Part shown: piece after piece, positions 10,795-21,616 of the stretch
Position numbering within the stretch: position 1 is the stretch's first letter
Layout of the letters: the number at the start of each line of letters is the position of its first letter
NCBI GenBank assembly: GCA_002786025.1
Contig: NHNW01000072.1
Span: 114,587-178,586, forward strand
Reading direction: 5' to 3'
Origin: Zasmidium citrigriseum
Taxonomy: Eukaryota; Ascomycota; Dothideomycetes; Mycosphaerellales; Mycosphaerellaceae
DNA: 64,000 nucleotides
Notes under the pieces: generated by a model
What the model saw: the letters and a program-made list of their open reading frames with translations, nothing else
Database searches by the model: none
Told to the model about the DNA's origin: nothing
Made by a program: the position numbers and the translations under genes

Positions 10795-12358
10795 TCATTT
10801 CTTCACTGTGACTCTCACCCCGTTCTCTCGCTCCGGGAAAGGGACGAAATGGTCATACACCGGGTAGACATCTTCGTCCTCGGTCTCATAGAGCTGCATG
10901 TCGAAGCGATGCATCACCGCCGCCAGCGTCAGGTACATCTCCGCCCACGCCAATCTACCCACAAGTCAGCCTACCATCCCTCTCATTGAACAAAATGATC
11001 ACTCACCTCTCGCCAATACAATTCCGACCCCCCCTCGAAAACGGCACAAACCACTTCTCCAACTCCCTACTCTTCTCCCCTTGCAACCACCTCCCAGGCT
11101 CAAATTTCCTCGGCTCGGGAAAAATCTCTGGGTCGTAGAGTACGAATGCCTGGTTCATGCTGATCTCACAACCCGGCGGGATGACCCAGTCTTTGTATTG
11201 CATTGCCCGTTTCCGATTCACTCGAGTCAGCCTCGCTGCGACGCCGAGGCTGAGGCGCATGCTCTCTCTCAGGACTGCTGTCAGGAGTGGTAATTTCTCC
11301 AGTATGCTCCAAGATGGCATATCATTCGGATCTTGGGGCCAGACATCCGCAATCTCAGCCTTCACGACTCTCAAAATGCTCGGGTGTTTCAAGAGCTGGT
11401 AACTCGCCATCCCCAACGCATACCCCGTCGTCTCCATCCCCGCCCCCACAAACATCAAAATCGCCTGTTTTACCCTATCATACCCCTTCTCCTCAGCGGG
11501 TACACTCTCATTCCGCAGATACTCCTGCATGAGCACCACCCTCCCATCCTCGGCTCTCACGTTCCCCTCCCGAACATTCTGCACCTTCGGTCGTAACTGA
11601 TCATCCCACACTTTCACATAGCTCATCCCCTCATCGCTCGGCGTCATCTGCACCCAGCTGGGCAATTTCTCGAGGTTGTTCATGATGTACGAGACGGCGG
11701 GGATTTGCTGGATCGGTTTGAGGATTTTGAAGACGCTGACGATGGATTTGATCATTTTGCTGGATTTCGAGGGGTCGTCCATGAGGTTGTAGGGTTGGCT
11801 GAGCAGGAAGTCGCAGATTATTTCGAAGGTTAGGCAGCGGTACCAGAAGGATAGGTCTACAACGCCGGCGGAGCGAGAAATTTGGGTGGTGAGTTTGTTG
11901 ATCGTAGCCTTGATTAGAGGCTCGAGACGTTGGATACTCTGTCGGGAGAAGTAGGGATCGAATGCCTTGCGCCTCTTCCTATGCGCCGCAGTCGTAGCCG
12001 TGTGTTGGAGGTTTGGGATGTGGCTCCATTTCTTTTCGAGGTCGGGATCGAAGTTGTAGAGGTTGTGGTAGTAGTTGCTGTCTAGTATGTGGACTTCGTT
12101 GGGGGCAATGCGTACGATGGGGCCGTATGTGGAGTGCAGTGAGAGGATCTTGCGACTCCAGTGACCGCCGTAGCCGCCGAGGAGCATGTCGTAGTACATG
12201 CCGTAGAGTCTTGTGATTGCGCATATTCTTGGGCCGGGGAAGGAGGCGAGAGGGTGGAAGAAGAGATTGTAGATTGTGATTTTGAGGAAGTAGGTGAGGG
12301 TGAGGGTGATGAGGTGAAGGAGCGTCGTTAAGAAGGAAGGTACAGCTGGAAAGTCCAT
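10795..12358 (-). CDS. Cytochrome P450 monooxygenase
   Basis: Two exons, 11007..12358 and 10795..10954, joined across a 52-nt intron (10955..11006) in phase 2; 503 aa, normal for a fungal microsomal P450. An N-terminal hydrophobic anchor (about residues 8-30) is followed by FHPLASFPGPR. The I-helix reads GAGMETT, the K-helix ExxR is ESMR, the PERF region is EPRKFEPGRW, and the heme loop is FSRGGRNCIGER with the Cys ligand. The intron falls directly after the heme loop and the last exon begins LAWAEMYLTLAA. The overall pattern resembles the trichodiene-oxygenase-like fungal CYPs, but the substrate cannot be told. No synthase gene is adjacent. Confidence 0.93.
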
Positions 12359-12765
12359 GGCGTTGTGGGCTTCGAAGGAAACTTGCGACGAGGAGTCTTC
12401 TGGCTTACATCTCTGAAGTATTATTTGTATACATGTAGTCTTTTTCGCTTAGGGTATGTAATACACAAGCGTAGGCTCAGCCCTCGGATCCTAATCCTTC
12501 CTACGGATCGGGCCAGCTGAATATGCAGAGCTTACGAGGGTAGAGATGTAGAGGTAGACATCCAGAGTAAGTCTAGTGTGCGAGAGCGTCATTAAATATA
12601 CTCGTATGTAACTGGCACCAGAGATAAAGATCGTAGAGATACGGCTGCAATGAGCCTTGTCCTGATGGAAGATCAATGTCTTTGCCCTAAAGTACTGCGA
12701 TCCGTATTCTTAAGCAAGTCGTTGTATGAAACTTCGCTCGTGCAGAAACTTCTTCCGTGATTACA
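12359..12765. other. Intergenic, nothing recognised
   Basis: About 400 bases upstream of the P450 and downstream of the membrane-protein gene; no motif or plausible exon seen. Confidence 0.45.
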
Positions 12766-14991
12766 TCAGATTTGTCTGCGAGGCTCTCTTACAGACTGAT
12801 CTGATGCTACCTGCTCGGGCGCCAGGAGACTTGAGTGCGATGCTGCATCATGCTCTTCGACCCTCACATTGGGCTTCAGCTCGATAGCAGTATTGCTCTC
12901 AGAGATGGCATGCGAAGATCCAACTACTACCCTTGCCTTAGCAAGATTCGACGACATCGGTACGCTGTTGGTCTCCTCCTCTCTACCCTGGAGTTCGTAT
13001 GGCCTCCCATACTTGTCCAAGAGAGCAGCTTGTCGACTGAAGCGAAAGATTGTCGAGAAGTTGCCATCGTAGCTGACTCCGTTGGCCCACATGACCGAAA
13101 GACCGGCGATGACAGCGAGTGCTGCAAAGAACAAAGCCAGACCGTACGCAATCCAGAGGGTTTGCTGGTGGTAGACGTAGGTGTTTTCATATGTTGGGAA
13201 AGTGACGATCGTGAGGTTCGGAGGGGCTCCTGGTCGTGAGAAGTTGGGCCTGGGTGGAAGGGTCAGCGACTTTGAACTGGTGCTCATGTTGCATTAAGGT
13301 TACTCACTGGAGAAACGGCTCGCTGAGGATACTGATAGTTATGTTCTGAAACAGTTGTTCCATTGCCGCTGCCAAAGATCCACGTGTACCTAGAATCGTG
13401 TTGGCGTCGCGAGAAGAGAAGAGCGGAGAGTCTTGAAAGAGTGCATCGATCGACGCCTGGTCGTTGTAGATGGCTCGTAGCTCCTCTGTTTGTGTCATCA
13501 CGGTGTTGACGACATTGGATGCGTGTGTTTCCCCGCCCCCTACTGTCCCGATAAACAATCCGTTGAAAGCTTTCTGGATAGCTTGATACGCCAACGCACG
13601 TACCCTGCCTTGACTGTAATGGGACTGAGTGATTGGAATGGGGTAGAGGCCAGTGTCCGAAGCCGATAGCACGTCGTTTGATATCGGTGAGCTCCAGTCT
13701 GCTGTTGGCCCGGTTGGCACCGCAACTGCCTCTCCCAGAGCTACAGAATCGTCCAGAGGTATATCGTTCCTTGTTTGCACGCTAATGACTTGGCCTCCGT
13801 TGGTATAATTGAAATCCACAAGATACGACGAGTTGAAAAGATCGCACTTTGCAATCGTCAAGTTTCGGAACACTGTGCTGTTTTCAGGGAGAGTGGGTTG
13901 AAATTCAACAAGGCGTGGTCGAAGACTGCAACGAACAGAGTCGGTATAGCTCCTTCGGCTCCCCCGTATCCAGTCTGGAACTCTAGTAGATGCTCGTCGT
14001 CGATTCTATACTGAAAAGGTAAAGGAAGGCCGTCAGTGAGAAATACTCTGTTGTTACGTAGAGCTTGTTGTGAGTCTCCGGATTGATTCAACGCCTCCCA
14101 GGCAAAGTACGAGAGCTGGGGGCCCGAGGGTCTATTTTCCCAGCCGGCGAGATACTTCGCGTAGTTGGCGACGATGTCTCTTCGAGTAGCTTGCGATATT
14201 TTCTCACAGCGGATCGACGGGCCCCAGAACACCATAGACCAACTAGCGTTCACAGCGGGTGGAGCAATACCTAGTATCTCGCCTTGAGCGGACGTGGCCG
14301 CTGCAATCCGCTGGATGACCTGTGAAGCGCCCCAGTAGATCAGAGCGCTGCCGTTGGCAGTTGTGACGTCCTGGTCATCGTTCGGGTCTTCGAGGCTCAC
14401 AAAGCTCGGGTTAAGGAAATCAAACTGCGGGACGGGTGTTGAACGAGCTGGTGATGGGAGGCGAGGCAGCGATTGCACGGATAGCGTTCCAGGTGTAAAG
14501 ATTGAAGCAAGCGGCAGTAGCCTTTCCGTACAGCAATCAGTCTCAGTCTCTTTTGCAGACTCTTCACGAAGTTGGAGCTCGACTCACCAGAATATCAAGG
14601 CCACAGGCACCAGCAGTGAGCGCCACCAGACCACGATAGCCTGTGCAAAGCTGAGGATGTCGCGCGGCATCGAGTATGCTGTGTCGATGTCACGGAGCCG
14701 AAGATGACGAGTTTCACTTCGTAACTCCCGCCAGAAAATCTGCATGTGAGATGCTGCTACCGCAATGCCGAGCAGAGATTTGACGAGGAAAGCGATGGCT
14801 GTCCCGACGGCTGTGTTGAATTGCTGCTCCGAGATCTCCGCCATTCCAAGGTTCACGTTATCCGTGGCGACGACTCTCCCTGCTCTACTTTGATAGAAGA
14901 TATGATGGCCAACAGCTAGCAGGGCAGCCGTGAGAAAGGCGGAAATGATGCTGGCCGGCAGCGATGGGTGAATGTTTCGGTTTGCGGCCAT
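12766..14991 (-). CDS. Fungal multi-span membrane protein with large extracellular domain (apparent frame break)
   Basis: Exons 14588..14991, 13308..14521 and 12766..13249, with introns 14522..14587 and 13250..13307. ATG 14991 (MAANRN) has a good context; an in-frame ATG at 15063 is possible. TM segments: IISAFLTAALLAVGHH; TAVGTAIAFLVKSLLGIAVA; a third spanning the first intron (VPVALIFWLLPLASIFTPG); and IAYGLALFFAALAVIAGLSV near the C-terminus. Between the third and fourth is a ~450-residue, Asn-glycosylation-rich domain. The family is common in Pezizomycotina and of unknown function (some databases misname it formylmethionine deformylase-like). The frame shifts near 13900: ALLNFNP is in one frame and ENSTVFRNLTIAKCDLFNSSY in another, so the exon sum is not a multiple of three. 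Either a 1-nt indel or a weak 59-nt intron (13878..13936, GTTCGT donor) explains it. Confidence 0.7.
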
Positions 14992-15486
14992 GATGGCAGG
15001 TTGAGAAGAGGACAAACGGGGACCAGATTGCAGAAGCCTTGGTGAAGATAAAGGCGCGTGCACAGGGCCTTGAGCAAAGCTGGAGGTCTCGACGACACCA
15101 TGGTAGCTTGATCCCTTGAGTCTGTATTGGCCTGTATGGGAGGCACAGTTAGAGTTCAGCCTTTCTGCAAGATCCGCGGCGCTACCTCCTGCCTTCTGAT
15201 TGGCACTTCTCGTCTAGCGACGTAGTAGTAACACTTCTTTAACTATTTTAACGACTTCGGCGGCTGATATACTTGCTCGGTCGCTCGTTGGTACCCTTTT
15301 TTCGCGCGTGTAGAGCGCTTAGGGGCCCCGTGCTTGCAGTTTAATGGACACTGAGACTGTTTCAAATCCGCTTCAGCCCCAGATGGCGCTCAAATCTCGT
15401 CGGATCAGGTAACGACGGAGGAAGCAGCACAGGTTTAGAAGGACAATCAGCCCAGCGACTATCACGCTCAATTCCCATCATAAGGA
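14992..15486. other. Intergenic region
   Basis: About 500 bases between two minus-strand genes. A stretch near 15210-15310 is CpG-rich and locally poor in CpA, perhaps a short remnant of a mutated repeat, but too short to identify. Confidence 0.3.
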
Positions 15487-17262
15487 TCAGGCCTTGGTCC
15501 GCTCTTCTGACGGTGGGCTGCGAGTGTCTTCCGAAACAACTCCCTCGTCAACGGTCATCCTAGGTCCACTGTAATTCTTTCTCCCGTCGAAGATCCATTG
15601 CAGTCCAGATATCAAAATAATGATCCCAAATGCCACAATGCAGTAGTTCATCGTAGATCCCGTGACCGGTCTAGCTGGAGGGAACAAGAACAGGATGGTC
15701 GTCAAGATGGTGTATGCTGGCCAAAGGTTAGCAGAGATGGAATAGAAGCGAAGTTCTGATCGACAACTTACCAACTCCCAGAACGTTGGCGGTCCATCCA
15801 AGCCACTCAGGGAGAGCGAAAGGTCGGGGCGGAAGCTTTCGTCGGAGATGGAGCATGTTCAATGCTGGGGGCATGGCATAGCTGATACCCAGTGCCACGA
15901 CTGATGAAGCTGTGATGGCATTGAAAGCCACGCTGGAACCCAGATAGATGCATCCGAAAATTATGACGACGAAAACGTTGAGTAGTAGTGCGTTCAAAGG
16001 CACCTGTAGCTTCTTGTCCATCTTCCACCAGAATGGAGAGAAGGGAAGCATGCCGTCTCGAGCAACTGCGAAAGCCATCCGCGAGGAGGTCGTCATGACT
16101 GCAGTACCGCCAAAGATGAAGCACATAAGCGGAATCATCAGCAAACATATAGCACCGGCTCTGTTGCTAGTGGCGATATAGAAGGTCTGCAGCAGTGGCC
16201 CAGCGGTGGAGCTGATGATGTCCGTGGAGTTGGCGATACCACCTGAAGCGAACAGCAGTACAACCTGAAATAAAAAGCCAGTGGTGATACCAATGAGTAC
16301 GCAGTAGACCATGATCTTGGGTCCCTCGACGGATGGATTTGGAATTTCTTCGCTCAGATGGGCAACAGCATCGAATGCGGTCAGACTGAAGCTCCCTTGC
16401 AGCAGACCGAGTAGCCAGGCGAGTCCATCAGGCCAACCGGTGGTGTTGATGAATGTGGCAAAGACGTATTCTCCCGTAGCGTAGTCGGGAGCCGCACATG
16501 CCAGTACGGTGATGCAAACGACCAGGAATCCGACCAAGGACCAGCAAATGGCAAAGCCGTTGATTTGAGGTAGGACTCGCTGTAGCAGAGCATTGATCGA
16601 GAAGAAGATCAAAGTGATGCCAATATAGATCAAGAATTGGTGCCAGCGGTGGAAGTCGTAAGAAGGGTGCAGAAGGTAGATAATGTTGACGATGAGAGTC
16701 GAGCAGATGCTGCGTCGAAGATCAGTCAGTCCAGTCTCTCTTATCCGACTGAACACAAGTACTCACGAGGCATTCGTTGCGACTAATGCGACCTATATTG
16801 ACACTACGTAAGCTTTGTTTTCTGATATGTGGTATGCTGAACTCACCCATCCGGACAGATTGACCCAGCCGGTGATCCACGACAGGCCAGCTCTTAGCGA
16901 TGGAGGACTACAGATGGCGACCCAGTAGTACTGACCTACAACCATCATATTAGTATCGAGTCTTATGTCCTCTCCGATTTCTCTCACTCACCTCCAGCTG
17001 TAGGAAACGCTGAGAGAAATTCGGCCAAACTAGCCGCAAGGGCGAGGTTGAAGACACCGGCTGCCACGAGACCCCAAATCACAGCGACAGGTCCTCCTGA
17101 TGGCAGCGCGAAGCTCAGTGATGCCGCCAATGCACTCCAGGTGTTCAAGATGGCGAAAGCCAGTCCCAGCATCGTCCATTTCGAGAATTGCCGCTCGAAA
17201 GACTGCGCATGGCCGAGATTGGCGAGTTGTGCTGCGTCATCTGAAAGTGTCTTGTCCGCCAT
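15487..17262 (-). CDS. Amino-acid/amine permease (APC superfamily, UGA4/choline-transporter type)
   Basis: Five exons: 16992..17262, 16847..16935, 16767..16792, 15772..16709, 15487..15716; introns of 54-57 nt; 517 aa. The third exon is only 26 nt and is confirmed by reading frame (VALVATNAS). Early APC landmarks are AFAILNTWSALAASLSFALPSGGP, AASLAEFLSAFPTAGGQYYW and LSWITGWVNLSGW. About twelve hydrophobic segments follow, with FDAVAHLSEEIPNPS after TM6 as in GABA, choline and polyamine permeases. It acts at the plasma membrane or vacuole as a proton-coupled importer. It is divergent from the amine-oxidase gene with 587 bases between the two starts, which suggests an amine as substrate (inference). 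Confidence 0.9.
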
Positions 17263-17849
17263 GATGATGGAGATGTTGGTGATTGATGCATGGTTGTTGT
17301 TTGATGGGGTTAATGAGGTGAAGTGGAGCTGTGGTGGTGGAGGTGTTCTAGCCCTCGGTGGCTGGGAAAGTCAGAGGATTCGCGATAAGAGCGAGTCTTA
17401 CCTCACCTTTCCACAAACATCTCGCCAATGACTGCCGTATCTGGTACCGGTACATCAGCCTCGTCTACAGGGAATGCCCGACGATATTGATACTCGTCCA
17501 GCTGTTTGGGAGCGGCGCTGAATATCATCGCCGAAGCCTCTTGCCTTCAGCTTCACTGGGTGCACAACAGCTCAGTCTGGACACCGCGGACGGCGCGGGC
17601 TCAATGCAGCTATGTGCGACCGAAATGATGATGTTGTGATCAATGGCTGCCAGAGTTGGTGAGACGGGGGCGGCGTGGCGGTTTGAGAAGCTCAAAGCGC
17701 CGACTGTTATATTCACAGAGCAGTCGCGGCATGATCCTGCCTTCTGCAGCGTAGGCTTCTTTCCATCCCGGTCTCTGCATCCAGAATCATCATCAAAGAA
17801 AACCAGCACGGACAGAATATTCTGCACCGGCGGCGGCACCATCGACATC
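17263..17849. promoter_or_regulatory. Shared divergent upstream region of permease and amine oxidase
   Basis: 587 bases lie between two divergent ATGs. Open frames here on both strands lack motifs. The arrangement would allow joint regulation; no specific operator could be named with confidence. Confidence 0.4.
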
Positions 17850-19562
17850 ATGCATCGTCTTCTTCTCGCATCACTATGCCTGGCCGGCATTGTATCCGCT
17901 GCACCGGTTTCATGCGAGACCACAGACGTTATTGTACTGTAAGGATACATGTACACCCATGTCATCATTTGCAGCTTCATATAGGACTGACAATCGAATC
18001 AGCGGCGCCGGATCTGCGGGCATATCCACTGCCAAAGCGCTATCATCAAATGGCATCACCAACTTCATCATCTTGGAGTACAACGAAGAGGTGGGCGGCA
18101 GAGTGAGACACACCAACTTCGGCAAGAAGCCTGATGGAAGCGGTCCATACGTGATCGAACTGGGCGCAAACTGGATCCACGGCATCGGCGAAGACGGTGG
18201 ACCAAGAAACCCAATCTACGAGCTGGCCATGCAAGACAACCTCGAGATTTCAGCTTACGCGGAGAAGAACGCCACTGGTATTCGAGACGACGGCAGTTCA
18301 TTCAACGTATCAAGGCTTTATGGCGAGTTTCGGAAAGCCTTTGAGGAAGCATCTCTACCCAAGTATCCCGATGAACGAAATGGTACGAAAGACATCAGTG
18401 CACGAGCAGCTCTGCGAAGAGCTGGATGGAATCCTGCTGGCGATCCTGAAGCCCAGGCTGCTGAAGTGTACGGGTTTGACTTCAGCTATGCGGTGTCGCC
18501 GGATGCGTTCACGACGTTTGGCGGGCATGAAGAGACCAGGGTATGCCGAGTCCACAACTGCTCTTCCTATCACAGCACCACCGTTGCTAATAAGTTTCAT
18601 AGACCGGACCATATTATGGTGGGCCGGATGTATTTGTTCGAGACCAGCGTGGATACAACTTCGTCCTCAAGCAACAGTTGGGCACATTTTTGAAGGAAGG
18701 TGATCGTCGCTTGCGACTGAACACAATCGTCAGCGAGATCTCAGCGTCAAGCAATTCCGACTCGGTGACTGTGAGGAGTCAAGATGGACAGTGCTTCCAC
18801 GCAAAGCACGCCGTCAGCACCTTTTCAGTCGGCGTCTTGCAGAATGCCGCATTGCCACCATACAAAGCACCAGTTCGATTTGAGCCTGCTCTCCCTGAAT
18901 GGAAGCAAGATGCTATCTCAGGCTTTGGCATGGGCGTGTGAGTGTTGTCTTCACAGCACCTGCCCATCATCACTGACAAATTCTACAGGTACACCAAGAT
19001 ATTCTTCCAATTCGACCCCTCGAAAATCTTCTGGCCCCTCGACATCGAAAACATCATCTACGCCAGCCCCATTCAACGTGCATACTACAACACCTGGCAA
19101 TCCCTGACTCTCGATCACTATTTCCCCGGAAGTGGCCTCATGTTTGCCACGATGTACACCCAAGACGCCCAAAAGATCGAATCTCAGACCGACGAGGAGA
19201 CCAAACAAGAAGCACTGGAAGTCCTTCGTCATATGTTCGGAGAAGAAAATGTCCCCGAGCCTTCGGACTTCATGTACCCTCGATGGGGCCAGCAAGAATG
19301 GGCGTATGGCTCGTACAGCTCTTGGCCAGTCGGGTACACCGTGGCTCAGCATGAGAATCTACGGGCGAATGTTGGAAGGCTTTGGTTTGCTGGTGAGGCG
19401 CTGGGGTCTCAGTATCAGTCGACGGTACATGGAGCCTGGCTTGTGGGTCAGGATGTGGGAGAGAGGATTGCTGACTGTCTTCGTGGCAACCAGACTTCGT
19501 GTGAGGGATGGAAGCCGGCGTTTACGGAGAATATCGCTCACAGAGATGAGCAAGACTTGTGA
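17850..19562 (+). CDS. Secreted FAD-dependent amine (polyamine) oxidase
   Basis: Four exons, 17850..17938, 18003..18540, 18603..18937, 18989..19562; introns of 64, 62 and 51 nt; 511 aa. Exon 1 codes a clear signal peptide (MHRLLLASLCLAGIVSAAP). The first intron splits the FAD-binding motif: VIVL on one side and GAGSAGISTAKAL on the other. Then EEVGGRV, ELGANWIHGIG, and near the end RLWFAGEALGSQYQSTVHGAW, the C-terminal FAD-contact region of the polyamine-oxidase/MAO family. YYGGPDVFVRDQRGYNFV is typical of fungal secreted members. It should oxidise a primary or secondary amine (polyamines are the best guess) to an imine, giving hydrogen peroxide outside the cell. Several N-glycosylation sites are present. 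Confidence 0.9.
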
Positions 19563-20174
19563 GAAAGTAACAAGTTTGGGATGCCGGAACAGCAAGGAAA
19601 GCATTGGGTCTCGAGGAACTTCTGTCTGATGGAGGCTGTTATCTTTACATCTGGACGACACTCATCGTCCTCTATCACGATTGCGTTGTTCATCCCCTCT
19701 TCCCACAACAGAAGTGTTCCTACTCATTACCGCGGTGTCTGAGTCCAATAGGTCAGGATCATCTCATGGCGTGGGATGATTCCATCCTGTCACCGGGGCT
19801 TTCTCAGCCTTCGATACTATGTTCGGCCACCGCCAATACGATGCTTACCAACACATCACTCTCCCCCAACGCGAAAGCCACATACCTTGAGTCACCGCGA
19901 GCCAAGGATAAGATCCGAATGCGAATGAAGCACCAAGAGCAATACCAATGCTGAAGTGTGGCAGGGCTTACAAATGCATCGAGCTAAACAGCCTTGTCCG
20001 TGATCTTTACGGACAGCAAGAGAGCAACGATTTCGGGGCGCGCGGGTCGCATTGTTATGAGCGTTTGGATCAACGATGATCTGTGAGCGATCGCTCTGAG
20101 TATAAGAAGCTCGTTAAAGATGAACTAAAAAACTGGCGAGCACATCAAGGCGGCACCTATCCACTTCCTACAAC
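19563..20174. other. Intergenic region upstream of the imine-reductase-like gene
   Basis: About 610 bases with no gene. A TATA-like element (GAGTATAAGAAG) lies near 20098, about 75 bases before the ATG at 20175. Confidence 0.4.
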
Positions 20175-21065
20175 ATGAGTCAAGGACACAACATCACAGT
20201 CTTCGGCCTTGGTGCCATGGGGTCCGCCCTCGCCCTAGCATTTCTCAAAGCCGACTTGAGATCCAATGTCTGGAACCGCACGACCGATCGTCCCGGGGTC
20301 AAAGAAGTCGTCTCAAAAGGGGGCCTCCTCAAAGACACGATCGTCTCCGCCATCCAGTCCAGCCAGCTCATCGTCATCTGTCTGACAGACTACGATAGCA
20401 TCTACGCCAATCTCGACCCCCTCCCGAGAGAGACCTTCTGCGACAAGACCATCATCAACCTAACAAATGGCACACCCTCACAAGCCCGCTCCATGTCAAT
20501 TTGGATGCACGAACGTGGAGCTCAGTACCTCGACGGCGGAATTATGAACACCCCAGAAGAAGTCGGCTCGCCGAATGCTTTCATCTCGATTAGTGGCGAG
20601 AACGAGACCGTTTTTGATACCATTAAACATATCCTCAGCCCCATCGGCCGTCTTGACTACCTAGGCTCCGACCCAGGTGCCGCAGCATTCTACGACAACG
20701 CCCTGCTGGCAGGAATGTACGGCCTATTCAGCGGAGTCTTAACATCCATCGCTCTGCTGTCCAAGTCTCAAAGCACACCCTCAACTTCCCAGGTAGTGAA
20801 AGAAAAGCTCATCCCCATGCTCCAAGCTCTCCTCCCGTATCTCGGACAGACGGCAGAGTACTTTGACCAGGGGGATTGGAGAGGTCATACAGCGAGTGTC
20901 TCGGTTATGGAGGGCGGTTTGAGGAATGTTGTTGCTGCGTGCGAGGATGAAGGCGTTGACTCGGGGTTGTTGAGGGGGCAGTGGGAGTTGTTTCAGAGGG
21001 TTCTTATGGAGGGGAGGGGGCGGGAGGGGTTCGCGGGTTTGGTAAGGGATTTGTTGGGGAAGTAA
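20175..21065 (+). CDS. NADP-dependent imine-reductase-like / beta-hydroxyacid dehydrogenase family enzyme
   Basis: Single exon, 296 aa, the usual length for imine reductases. The N-terminal Rossmann motif is VFGLGAMGSALALAFL (residues 9-24), followed by VWNRT at the end of the second strand, where the Arg favours NADPH. INLTNGTPSQARSM and YLDGGIMNTPEEVG match imine-reductase signatures better than classical 3-hydroxyisobutyrate dehydrogenases, which carry DAPVSGG. DPGAAAFYDNALL starts the long interdomain helix and holds the Tyr/Asp of the substrate pocket. It would reduce cyclic or secondary imines. The gene follows the secreted amine oxidase on the same strand, and the two reactions are complementary (inference). 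No signal peptide, so cytosolic. Confidence 0.8.
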   Translation: MSQGHNITVFGLGAMGSALALAFLKADLRSNVWNRTTDRPGVKEVVSKGGLLKDTIVSAIQSSQLIVICLTDYDSIYANLDPLPRETFCDKTIINLTNGTPSQARSMSIWMHERGAQYLDGGIMNTPEEVGSPNAFISISGENETVFDTIKHILSPIGRLDYLGSDPGAAAFYDNALLAGMYGLFSGVLTSIALLSKSQSTPSTSQVVKEKLIPMLQALLPYLGQTAEYFDQGDWRGHTASVSVMEGGLRNVVAACEDEGVDSGLLRGQWELFQRVLMEGRGREGFAGLVRDLLGK

Positions 21066-21616
21066 CATGGGACTTGTTCTGGACTCTGGAGTCCATTATG
21101 GGTCGGAATGCCAATTCTGAAGCCTTGGCGGGGATCAGTCACGCTCGAGCAGATGGGCTATCGAAGGCATGTGGCATCCGTTGCGAGTTTGATGATTGGT
21201 GTGATATGCATGGAAGGAGGTTGCTGATGGACGAGAGGCAAAGGCGTGGAGATAGAGGAAGCTTTAACTTGGTGGATCAAAGGAATAGCCCTCCGTAGCG
21301 TTTGTTTTCTGCCTCCTCGGTCACACAGTTCACCGTAGTCGTTGACAATCTCTTGCAACCTCACCTGTTCCTTTTGACTACCATCAAGATCATCGAAAAC
21401 CATCTACTTGTCGCCTCCTAGTGCGACAAAGGCCCACGCACATTCGAATGGGGCAGATTATCATACAAAGCACGAGCCAGCTCGACCAGGCTGCAGCATG
21501 ACTGGTTGTTTTCTGCCTTGTTCGCTTTCGCGACCGAGCCGGATGACGACGTGAAATAGACCGCTCTGAGTCGCCTGAGCTGTGGAAAAGTCTTTTGATT
21601 GACTCATCCCATCGAT
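21066..21616. other. Intergenic, nothing recognised
   Basis: About 550 bases. Long minus-strand frames extend into the next gene but are its shadows. Confidence 0.45.
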
